Part shown: piece by piece, positions 51,580 through 59,263 of the stretch | Layout: the number at the start of each line of letters is the position of its first letter | Numbering within the stretch: position 1 is the stretch's first letter | Source: Oceaniferula spumae | Lineage (GTDB): Bacteria; Verrucomicrobiota; Verrucomicrobiia; Verrucomicrobiales; Akkermansiaceae | NCBI RefSeq assembly: GCF_042849255.1 | Contig: NZ_AP026866.1 | Location: forward strand, 2,666,001 to 2,730,000 | Length of the DNA stretch: 64,000 bases | Direction: 5' to 3' | Translations under genes and position numbers: made by a program | The notes under the pieces: model-generated | What the model was told of the DNA's origin: nothing | Databases searched by the model: none | The model's input: only the letters and a program-made list of their open reading frames with translations

Positions 51580-53184
51580 ATGTCCGATGATCCATTTTCC
51601 AATGACGGCTTCTCCGTCGTTCCTGGTTTACTAGACGCCCAGGAAGTTCAAGAAGCGCGGCATGTTCTGGGTTCGATGCCCAAGGTCACGCCTTGCATTT
51701 GGGATAAAGAGTTAGCGGCAAGTTCAGCCAACTTTCACCACCTTGCTACCCACCCCAGAATCCTTGAGCTGCTGAGGCCGTTACTGGGCGAGAATATAAT
51801 CCTCTGGGGTGCATGTTATCTCGAGCGCGTTCCCGGCCAAGTTCATCCGTGGCACACTGACATTGAATCGTCCCGACCGGAAGGCGGCTTTGTCACCGTG
51901 TGGATCGGACTGGAAGGCACCAATCAGGCTTCGTCTCTGAAGCTGGTTCCTGGCACACATAAGTTGGGTCGCACCCTGCAGGAGTGCATGCAAATTCACG
52001 ATAAAAACCGCGAAACCACCACCGATGCCGACGTTGAATCATGGGCAGGTGAGTTGGCCCAAGACTCCTCTAAGATCGTGCAGCCAGATGTGACCGATGG
52101 TGACGCCATCGTCTTCGATGGCCGACTGTGGCATGGCTCATCGAATGACAACAAAACCGAAGTCCGGCGCAGTCTGATTTTTCAATACGCAGTCGCTGAT
52201 GCACCGGTTTTTGTTCCAGATTTCTCGCATCTTGAATGGCCATTCAAGTTGTTCACGCACCCCAGGCCCCCGTGCATTGCAGTTAGCGGTGAGGCAGACA
52301 ACCATGCCAATGTGCTGGCAGAAGCGCCACCGCAACTTGGCCAGGGCAAGGACCGGCTTGAGTCCGCTGTGCACAGAATTGATCCTGATCTCGCCATCGA
52401 GGAGGGCAAAATCATCCGCCAGCGTCATTTGCTGTTAGGTGCCACACCGAACATGCCGCATCTTTCATCGCATTTCTCCGTCTTGGCCCCCGGGCAACGA
52501 CCACACCCTCCTCACACCCACGTGGAGGAGGAAATCCTCATCGTTCTGCGGGGAAAAGCCGAACTGTCGTGCGCCGATGAGACAGGTGCCATGACGCCTC
52601 ACGAAGTCACTGCCGGTGACTTTGTTTATTACCCTGCGTTCCACCGCCACACGATCAGCAACCCCGGCACCGAGCCGGTGGTATATCTGATGTTCAAGTG
52701 GCTCGCATTCCGCGAAACCGTTCACAGTGCACTGCCACATCAGCTCGGTCGCGTGGATCGTTTAGAGGATGAGTCTCTTGGCGAGCAAGGTTTTCAAACT
52801 CGCGAATGTTTCGGCGAAGCCAGCCATCATTTGAAAAAGTTCCACGCCCACATCAGCACTTTATTGCCTGATGGAGGATACGCTGAACACTGCGACGAAC
52901 ACGACATCGCGATCATCGTCACGGAAGGTGAAATCAAGACCTTGGACACCACAATCAGAGCCGGTGAAATGGTCTGGATCACTGCCGGTGATCCCCACGG
53001 AATGGAGAATCCAGGCGATCAGCCGGCGAGGTATTTGGTGTTGGAATTCCATGGAGAAAATTGTTCCGGAGACTACGCCAAATTCGAACAACGCGAGGCT
53101 CGGAAACGCAAGAAATTGCTCAAGGGACGGTCGCCCAAACGTGTGCTGCGAAACATCCGCCGGTTATTCGGCGTGAAGTCATAA
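51580..53184 (+). CDS. PhyH dioxygenase fused to a bicupin
   Basis: 534 residues. Residues 1-230 are a phytanoyl-CoA-dioxygenase-like (PhyH) domain: the Fe(II) ligands His92-x-Asp94 in WHTD and His185 in LWHGSSN, with Arg197 binding 2-oxoglutarate (RRSLIFQY). Residues 295-375 form a cupin (PHPPHTHVEEEI with ligands His312, His314 and Glu318, then FHRHTIS). Residues 420-495 form a second cupin (HCDEHDIAIIV ... ITAGDPHGMENPG). The fusion is uncommon: Fe(II)/2-oxoglutarate oxygenases are normally single domain. The C-terminus (about 40 residues) is basic, RKRKKLLKGRSPKR, perhaps for binding nucleic acid or membrane. A sugar-nucleotide or amino-acid hydroxylase is possible. Confidence 0.8.
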   Translation: MSDDPFSNDGFSVVPGLLDAQEVQEARHVLGSMPKVTPCIWDKELAASSANFHHLATHPRILELLRPLLGENIILWGACYLERVPGQVHPWHTDIESSRPEGGFVTVWIGLEGTNQASSLKLVPGTHKLGRTLQECMQIHDKNRETTTDADVESWAGELAQDSSKIVQPDVTDGDAIVFDGRLWHGSSNDNKTEVRRSLIFQYAVADAPVFVPDFSHLEWPFKLFTHPRPPCIAVSGEADNHANVLAEAPPQLGQGKDRLESAVHRIDPDLAIEEGKIIRQRHLLLGATPNMPHLSSHFSVLAPGQRPHPPHTHVEEEILIVLRGKAELSCADETGAMTPHEVTAGDFVYYPAFHRHTISNPGTEPVVYLMFKWLAFRETVHSALPHQLGRVDRLEDESLGEQGFQTRECFGEASHHLKKFHAHISTLLPDGGYAEHCDEHDIAIIVTEGEIKTLDTTIRAGEMVWITAGDPHGMENPGDQPARYLVLEFHGENCSGDYAKFEQREARKRKKLLKGRSPKRVLRNIRRLFGVKS

Positions 53185-53253
53185 AACGATGGTCCACTTT
53201 CCATGGATGCCCTCTTGATCTCGGACGGGTTCCGAATCAATATGGCTATCGCC

Positions 53254-54126
53254 ATGAAACATCTACTCCTTTCCCTAGCACTGACGCACGCCGCTTTCGG
53301 CGATATTACTAGCATCGTCGATTCAGCGACCGAAGTTAAACAGTTGGCCACCGGTATGAAGTTCACCGAGGGTCCTGTTTGGATCGATGCCGAGGAAAAA
53401 GTCGTTTTCAGCGATATCCCTAACAGCATGCTGATGCAGTGGTCTGAGAAAGACGGACTGAAACCGTTCCGCAAGGTCGAACATGCCAATGGTAACATTT
53501 TAGACGATCAGAGCCGACTGCTCACCTGCCAGCACTCGGGAAGAAATGTTGTTAGAACCGAAAAAGATGGCACGATCACGGTGCTGGCCGACAAATTTGA
53601 AGGTAAGAAATTCAACTCACCCAACGATCTCGCCCAGCACTCTGATGGTTCGATCTGGTTCACGGATCCTTCCTATGGTCTCGGGAAAAAGCCAGCTGAG
53701 ATCCCTGGCAAGTGGGTGTTCAGACTTGATGCTAAAACCGATAAGGTCTCCGTCATCTATAAAGATTTCGACATGCCCAACGGTATCGTTTTTTCCCCCG
53801 ATGAGAAGGTGGTTTACATCGCCGATTCTGGCAAGATCGGTAAAATCCGCGCGTTCAAAGTCGCAGGTGAGGCCATCGACCAAGCCCCTCTTTTTGAAAT
53901 TGATATCCGCTGTGACGGCATGTGCGTCGATACCGCCGGCAACATCTACACCACTGCGAAAGGTGGGATTCATGTCTTCGACAAAACTGGAAAGAAAATC
54001 GGTTTAATCGAAGTGGAGGAACATCCGGCCAACGTTTGTTTCGGTGGTAAGGATTTCGACACCTTATTCATCACAGCTCGCAAGTCGCTCTACTCGGTGA
54101 AGACCAAAATGAAGGGCGCCAAGTAA
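53254..54126 (+). CDS. SMP-30/gluconolactonase-like exported protein
   Basis: 290 residues with a signal peptide (MKHLLLSLALTHAAFGD). The six-bladed propeller shows MKFTEGPVWIDAEEKVV (likely metal ligand Glu), NSPNDLAQHSDGSIWFTD (Asn and Asp), DMPNGIVFSPDEKVVY and CDGMCVDTAGNIY (Asp), matching the divalent-metal site of lactone hydrolases. The usual reaction is opening of an aldono-lactone, in keeping with sugar oxidation by the Tat-exported oxidoreductase elsewhere in the window, but partners are not shown. The ATG at 53254 starts the signal peptide; the longer frame (53203) does not. Confidence 0.85.
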   Translation: MKHLLLSLALTHAAFGDITSIVDSATEVKQLATGMKFTEGPVWIDAEEKVVFSDIPNSMLMQWSEKDGLKPFRKVEHANGNILDDQSRLLTCQHSGRNVVRTEKDGTITVLADKFEGKKFNSPNDLAQHSDGSIWFTDPSYGLGKKPAEIPGKWVFRLDAKTDKVSVIYKDFDMPNGIVFSPDEKVVYIADSGKIGKIRAFKVAGEAIDQAPLFEIDIRCDGMCVDTAGNIYTTAKGGIHVFDKTGKKIGLIEVEEHPANVCFGGKDFDTLFITARKSLYSVKTKMKGAK

Positions 54127-54130
54127 TCCG

Positions 54131-54412
54131 ATGAGCGACCCTTACGCACCACCGAAAACTCAAGAGAAACCACGGCCAAAGATTCTCGATGTATTTGAGC
54201 AACTGACCAAATACCAGCAGCGCATCTTCTATGTCGGTTTGGCGTTATTGATCGGTAGTGTGGCCATTCCCAGTGACCCTGAGACCATTCTCGGCAACAC
54301 ATTAATCATCGTGGGGTCCATCGGTGCCATCCTGATAGTCACCGCCATTTTTTCCACTCTGCCGCTGGTGATTTGGGGATTTTTCAGAGGGTATCGCGAA
54401 GGCCGGAAATGA
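54131..54412 (+). CDS. Small two-helix membrane protein
   Basis: 93 residues. A short cytosolic start with a Pro-rich YAPPKTQEKPRP motif is followed by two hydrophobic segments (FYVGLALLIGSVAIP and TLIIVGSIGAILIVTAIFST). Family unknown. It starts 4 bases after the stop of the gluconolactonase-like gene and is probably cotranscribed. The SDPYAPP start is common among small membrane proteins in Planctomycetota and Verrucomicrobiota. Confidence 0.6.
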   Translation: MSDPYAPPKTQEKPRPKILDVFEQLTKYQQRIFYVGLALLIGSVAIPSDPETILGNTLIIVGSIGAILIVTAIFSTLPLVIWGFFRGYREGRK

Positions 54413-54508
54413 TCACCTAGCAAGTCATGCACTTAGGTGGCGTCCTCCTCCTCAGCCAACAAGTATAAGATTGATGACTTGGTGAGGAGAAGGAATTGAA
54501 TCGCGGCC

Positions 54509-56578
54509 TTAGACAAGACCTGCGCGTTCTAGCAGAGCTGTCTGATCCGGGTCACGGCCCATGAAATTGCGGTAGAGTACATCGGCTGGAACTGAGTTTC
54601 CTTTACTGAGAACAGCTTCGCGGAATGCCTGCCCTGTCTTCTGATTGAGAATTCCCTCTTTCTGGAAGCGGGTGAAAGCATCGGCATCTAACACCTCAGC
54701 CCATTTGTAGGAGTAGTAGCCCGCAGCGTAACCGGTGGGTGAGCTGAACAAGTGACTGAAACGGCGGGCCATTGTGGGTGATTCGGTGGCGAGCTTGGCC
54801 TTGTAGTCGGCAAGGATTTCGCGGTCGACTTCATCGAGATCGCGACCTTGGTATTTCTCCACCTGCGTGTGAAGCTCAAGGTCGAGCTTGCCTAGGGCGA
54901 GCTGACGCATGAAGACACTGGCGCTCATGTAGTTCCTCGCGGCGATCATTTTATCAAACAGTGCCGCAGGGATTGGCTCGTCGGTTTCATAGTGACGGGC
55001 AAAAAGATCGAGGCTCTGACGATCCCAACAGAAGTTCTCCATGATCTGCGATGGCAGTTCGACGAAGTCCCAAGCGACGTTGGTGCCGGAAAGCGCCTTG
55101 ACGGTGACATTTCCTAACAGGTGATGCAACAAGTGGCCGAATTCGTGGAAAATGGTCTCCACTTCGTAGTGCGTCATCAGCGCCGGCTTATCGCCGATTG
55201 GTTTGGTCATGTTACCACACATCAGGCCGAGGTGCGGCTCGCGTGGATTCCCACCTTCTGCGGGGAGACCAGTTTCAAAGTAGTTCATCCAGGCACCTCC
55301 TCGCTTGGACTCGCGCGGATGCCAATCGGCATAGAATGATCCTAACAGTTCGTCCGTTGCGTTGTCGAAGAGATCGTAGAATTTCACCTCCGGGTGCCAG
55401 GTTTCGATGTCGCCGCCGTCCGTGGTGGTGGCTCTTTCCTCGATACGGACATTGAACAACTTACTGACAATGCCGAACATGCCATCCATCACCTTTGTCA
55501 GAGGGAAGTATGGGCGGAGTTCTTCGTCGTCGAAATCGTAGTCGGCCTTGCGGCGTTTTTCGGCCCAGTAGGAAACTTCCCACGGTTGCATCGGGCCGGC
55601 TTCTCCGCCGTCCTGTGCTGCTTTCCATTTCTGCAACTCCAAGGTTTCCTCGTGGAAGCGCTCTACGATGCGGTCGTGCAGGTCTTCGGTGAACTTGAGT
55701 GCCGTTTCGCCATTACGTGCCATGCGACGTTCCAGGGTGAGATCGGCAAAATTCTTAAACCCTAACAACTCTGCCTTTTCCTGACGCAGCTGGATGATTT
55801 CCATGATCAGGCGGGTGTTATCAAAGTCGCCCTCGTAACCGACGGTGCAGCTAGCTTCCCAGACGGACTTACGAAGCTGATCATTGTCAGCAAACTGCAT
55901 CACGGGTCCCATCGAAGGATACTGCAGGGTAAAGCGCCACTTGCCTTCCGCGTCCTTGGACTTGGCATCCTCTGCGGCAGCGGCCTTGGCGGATTCGGGC
56001 AGGCCGGCGAGGGTGGCTTCATCCTCGATGATCAATTCCCAGGCGTTGGTGGAATCGAGAACGTTCTCGCCGAACTTCTGGGTGATCTCCGAGAGGCGGG
56101 ACTGGATTTCCGCGACGCGGGATTTTTTCTCGTCAGGCAGGTCTGCGCCGGACTGGATGAAACTGGCACACGTTTCCTCAATGTAACGTTTCCGAGTGGC
56201 ATCTACGGCATCCGCTTCGGCTGATTCTGAAAATGCCTTGAGCTTACTCCAGATGGCGGCGTCGAGCGGTATGGATGAGTAGAATGCGGTGACCTTGGGC
56301 AACGCGGCGTTCAGCGCAGCACGCTGCTGATCGTTATTGGCCACGGAATCAAGGTGGTTCAGCCGACCCCATGCGCGGTCCAGGTCGAGTGATGCCACTT
56401 CCAAGGCAGCAAAAGTATTTTCATAGGTCACTGCAGAATCATCGAGCTGGCGGATGGCCTCAAGATTGGTTTCCGCGGTCTCAAGTGCGGCGGCGATGTC
56501 GCCCTCAACCTTGTCGGCGGTCAGTTGGCTCCATGGAATGTGATACTCGTCGGTGAAAAAGGGATGGCTCGTTGGCAT
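54509..56578 (-). CDS. prlC: Oligopeptidase A-like M3 metallopeptidase
   Basis: 689 residues, the length of M3A oligopeptidases. The zinc motif HEFGH (His478-Glu479-His482) lies in TIFHEFGHLLHHLLG, with the downstream Glu ligand in NVAWDFVELPSQIMENFC. The C-terminus (YAAGYYSYKWAEVLDADAFT) closes the barrel. PrlC/OpdA degrades short peptides in the cytosol and clears signal peptides. No signal peptide is present here. It is first in a reverse-strand series of four unrelated housekeeping genes spaced by 8-56 bases. Confidence 0.9.
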   Translation of the reverse strand: MPTSHPFFTDEYHIPWSQLTADKVEGDIAAALETAETNLEAIRQLDDSAVTYENTFAALEVASLDLDRAWGRLNHLDSVANNDQQRAALNAALPKVTAFYSSIPLDAAIWSKLKAFSESAEADAVDATRKRYIEETCASFIQSGADLPDEKKSRVAEIQSRLSEITQKFGENVLDSTNAWELIIEDEATLAGLPESAKAAAAEDAKSKDAEGKWRFTLQYPSMGPVMQFADNDQLRKSVWEASCTVGYEGDFDNTRLIMEIIQLRQEKAELLGFKNFADLTLERRMARNGETALKFTEDLHDRIVERFHEETLELQKWKAAQDGGEAGPMQPWEVSYWAEKRRKADYDFDDEELRPYFPLTKVMDGMFGIVSKLFNVRIEERATTTDGGDIETWHPEVKFYDLFDNATDELLGSFYADWHPRESKRGGAWMNYFETGLPAEGGNPREPHLGLMCGNMTKPIGDKPALMTHYEVETIFHEFGHLLHHLLGNVTVKALSGTNVAWDFVELPSQIMENFCWDRQSLDLFARHYETDEPIPAALFDKMIAARNYMSASVFMRQLALGKLDLELHTQVEKYQGRDLDEVDREILADYKAKLATESPTMARRFSHLFSSPTGYAAGYYSYKWAEVLDADAFTRFQKEGILNQKTGQAFREAVLSKGNSVPADVLYRNFMGRDPDQTALLERAGLV

Positions 56579-56634
56579 GGCTGGACGTTAGGAAGGAAGC
56601 ATTAAGAAGCAAGGAGGAAGAAACGGATTTTCCA

Positions 56635-57738
56635 TTAAGCGCGCCTCAAGGTTTCTCCGGAATCTCCGCAGAAGAGGTGGAGTTTTTCCTTATCGGGCTC
56701 AAGGATCACGTAGGTGTGATCGCTGGTGATGGAATCATCGGTAGTGCGTGCCACCATTTCAGTGCCCGCCAAGGTTCTCAGATAATGATAGGTCTCGGCA
56801 CCCATCGGTTCGGCATTTTCTAGCTCGGCTGTGATACCGTCTACGCCGATCGCCATGTCCTCTGGACGAATGCCTAGAACCACAGGTCGTTTTTTGATCG
56901 GATCGAACCGTCCCTTGGGCAGCTGGAGTGAAAATCCTCCCTCCCCGTCTTCGGTGAAAGTTAACTCGCCATTGACCATCTCGACAGCGCCCTTGATGAA
57001 GTTCATCTGCGGACTGCCGATGAAGCTGGCGACGAATTGGTTCGTCGGCTTGCGGTAGAGATTGAGCGGCGTGTCCACCTGCATGATCACGCCCTCGGAC
57101 ATGACTGTGATGCGGTCACCCATGGTCATCGCCTCGGTTTGATCGTGAGTCACGTATACCATGGTGGCACCCAGCCGCTTGTGCAATCGGGTGATTTCGC
57201 CGCGCATGGAGACGCGCATCTTGGCGTCGAGATTGGATAGGGGTTCGTCGAAGAGGAAGACCTTTGGGTTTCTAACAATGGCACGCCCAACTGCCACACG
57301 CTGCCGCTGGCCACCAGAGAGTGCGCTTGGCTTCCGCTCTAACAAATCCTCCAGACCGAGAATCTCTGCCGCTGCTTCGACGCGTTTTTTGATCTCAGGC
57401 TTGCTGATTTTCTGCAGCTTCAGTCCGAACGCCATGTTATCGAAAACAGACATGTGCGGATAGAGCGCATAGTTTTGAAACACCATGGCTATGTCACGAT
57501 CCTTTGGCGCGATGTGATTGACCAGAGTTTTACCGATGTGGATTTCACCCTCTGTGATGTCTTCCAGACCCGCGATCATGCGCAGGGTGGTGGACTTGGC
57601 ACAGCCGGATGGTCCGACCAGCACCATGAACTCGCCGTCCTTGATTTCGAGGTCAATATTTTTGACCGCCTTGACATCCTCGTTCTTACCCTCACCGGGG
57701 TAGACTTTCACAAGGTTCTTAAGCGTTACGGATGCCAT
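56635..57738 (-). CDS. ABC transporter ATPase, UgpC/MsmK/MalK type
   Basis: 367 residues. The N-terminal nucleotide-binding domain has Walker A GPSGCAKSTT, Q-loop, signature LSGGQRQRVAVGRA, Walker B VFLFDEPLSNLDA and the H-loop THDQTEAMT. The C-terminal TOBE-like domain (PKGRFDPIKKRPVVLGIRPEDMAIG) is that of carbohydrate importers (sn-glycerol-3-phosphate, maltose, trehalose). No permease or binding protein is nearby, so it may serve several sugar systems, as MsmK and UgpC do in other bacteria. A small variation: Walker A is GCAKS rather than GCGKS. Confidence 0.9.
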   Translation of the reverse strand: MASVTLKNLVKVYPGEGKNEDVKAVKNIDLEIKDGEFMVLVGPSGCAKSTTLRMIAGLEDITEGEIHIGKTLVNHIAPKDRDIAMVFQNYALYPHMSVFDNMAFGLKLQKISKPEIKKRVEAAAEILGLEDLLERKPSALSGGQRQRVAVGRAIVRNPKVFLFDEPLSNLDAKMRVSMRGEITRLHKRLGATMVYVTHDQTEAMTMGDRITVMSEGVIMQVDTPLNLYRKPTNQFVASFIGSPQMNFIKGAVEMVNGELTFTEDGEGGFSLQLPKGRFDPIKKRPVVLGIRPEDMAIGVDGITAELENAEPMGAETYHYLRTLAGTEMVARTTDDSITSDHTYVILEPDKEKLHLFCGDSGETLRRA

Positions 57739-57750
57739 GGTGGTGATGAT

Positions 57751-58233
57751 TCAGACGGCTTCAAAACGGCGTGCCTCCCTATTCTTGCGAACTTGCCCGG
57801 CAGGAAATACCTGACCGTTCATGGCAATATAAACGCCAGCTGACAGAGACTGCACAGCTCCTGTGGCAAAACCAATGTTAAACACAGCGTCAGTCTCACG
57901 GAAGCGCGCAGGCGCCATGGCTCCGGTGAGCACAATGGTCTTGCCCTCAATGCCTAACAGAGCCTCGGCGGTGTCCGCCATCGTGTCCGTGCCGTGGGTG
58001 ATGAGGATCTGATGTTGATCGGCTTTCTCACAGGTTTCACGGATGAGCGCCCGATCCGCCTCATTCATTTCCAAGCTATCCTTTCTCATCAGCGGCAGCA
58101 CCTCGTAGTCCAGAGTGACCAAGGCCCCATGGTAGACATGAGGGACGGTAGGCTCACCGACTTCGTATTCCGAAGATGCGTCGAAATACACCTTATCAAT
58201 AGTGCCTCCTACGGTAATGATGAGAAGTGACAT
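57751..58233 (-). CDS. Short asparaginase-like protein (N-terminal domain only)
   Basis: 160 residues matching only the N-terminal domain of type I/II L-asparaginases: ITVGGTIDK (nucleophilic Thr), HGTDTMADTAEALLGIEGK with the second catalytic Thr, and VLTGAMAPARF. The standard C-terminal domain (about 150 residues) is missing and the frame ends at 57751, so this is either an authentic one-domain form, known from several phyla, or a truncated gene. No ligand-binding C-domain is present. Activity on asparagine cannot be taken for granted. It lies 12 bases before the UgpC-type gene. Confidence 0.8.
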   Translation of the reverse strand: MSLLIITVGGTIDKVYFDASSEYEVGEPTVPHVYHGALVTLDYEVLPLMRKDSLEMNEADRALIRETCEKADQHQILITHGTDTMADTAEALLGIEGKTIVLTGAMAPARFRETDAVFNIGFATGAVQSLSAGVYIAMNGQVFPAGQVRKNREARRFEAV

Positions 58234-58254
58234 TTTGTTAGATAGATGGGATTG

Positions 58255-59166
58255 TTAGGATTTGGGCAGGAAATAAGCCTGTTGCTTGTCACTGATCGGC
58301 ATACCTAACAAATCCATGACGCTGAGCATATCTTCCCAGAGCTTGCGCTTTTCAGAAGTGGCTTCGTTATGGAGAATATAGGACGGATGATAGGTGACCC
58401 GCACGGGGATACCAGCGAACTGATGGAACTGGCCGCGCATTTTAGCCACAGGGTCATTGCTAGCGAGCAGTGCCTGGGCGGCGGTGCCTCCGAGGGCGAT
58501 GATCACCTTTGGGGCGACGATATCCACCTCGGCCTGGATGAAGGGCATGCACGCTGCCATTTCTGCGGGAGTGGGTTTGCGATTGTTGGTCGTTTGGTTC
58601 GGCATTTGTGGGCGGAACTTGACGATGTTAGAAATGTAGGTGCTTTTCCGGTCGATCCCCATCGCGGTTAGAATACCGTCGAGTTTCTGGCCGGCTTTGC
58701 CCACGAACGGTTCCATGAGTCGTTCCTCATCGAATCCCGGAGCTTCGCCCACAAGCATGACATCGGCATCCGGATTACCCGTGGAAAAGACCATGGTCTG
58801 ACGAAGCGTGCCAAGCGAACGTGCCGGTGCCCAGCTTCCTGCCTGCTTCTTCAGCGAGGCGATTTTCTCCGCCTTGGTGTTCCCGGTGGCAGTGACCGAA
58901 GTCGTGCTTTCCGTAGGAGTCTCGACCGGTGAGTCATCGGTCAATGGCTGCGGTGTTGGATCTTTTGCTTGTTTTGCAGCAGCTGCCGAAGGTGCGGCGG
59001 GTGTCTTGGCTGGAGATTTGGCAGGCTTAGAAGGTTTGCCTGTTTTCGCCCTGATGAAAAATTCGCGCAGGATGCTGCGGGCATCGTCATCGATGTTCAC
59101 ATGGGTCTGCCCCTGGCTCTGGAGATTTTCCAGATATTTGATCAATGGTTCAGCTATCGATGACAC
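58255..59166 (-). CDS. Family-4-like uracil-DNA glycosylase without iron-sulfur cysteines
   Basis: About 303 residues from the GTG at 59166 (the frame is open to an ATG at 59205). A long low-complexity linker (KPSKPAKSPAKTPAAPSAAA) separates an N-terminal segment from the glycosylase domain. That domain has motif 1 VMLVGEAPGFDEE and motif 3 RVTYHPSYIL, with NIVKFRP and GKAG between, as in family 4 (Udgb-like). The four Cys that bind [4Fe-4S] in family 4 enzymes are absent; the only cysteine is in AACMPF. This suggests a cluster-free variant. It would remove uracil from DNA in base-excision repair. The gene is divergent from the Lon-like paralogue, with which it shares the promoter region. Confidence 0.82.
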   Translation of the reverse strand: MSSIAEPLIKYLENLQSQGQTHVNIDDDARSILREFFIRAKTGKPSKPAKSPAKTPAAPSAAAAKQAKDPTPQPLTDDSPVETPTESTTSVTATGNTKAEKIASLKKQAGSWAPARSLGTLRQTMVFSTGNPDADVMLVGEAPGFDEERLMEPFVGKAGQKLDGILTAMGIDRKSTYISNIVKFRPQMPNQTTNNRKPTPAEMAACMPFIQAEVDIVAPKVIIALGGTAAQALLASNDPVAKMRGQFHQFAGIPVRVTYHPSYILHNEATSEKRKLWEDMLSVMDLLGMPISDKQQAYFLPKS

Positions 59167-59263
59167 GCCCCATGCAAACCACAGCCGCCGCCTCTCGGCA
59201 CGCACAAAATTGCCTCACATTGGAAACTTGAATAAAACACATGTTTCGCTACGTTCCCTATTA

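Noticed and set aside
58808..59263. Upstream extension of the first Lon-like gene
   Set aside because: The frame is antisense to the glycosylase gene and the signal peptide begins only at 59264.
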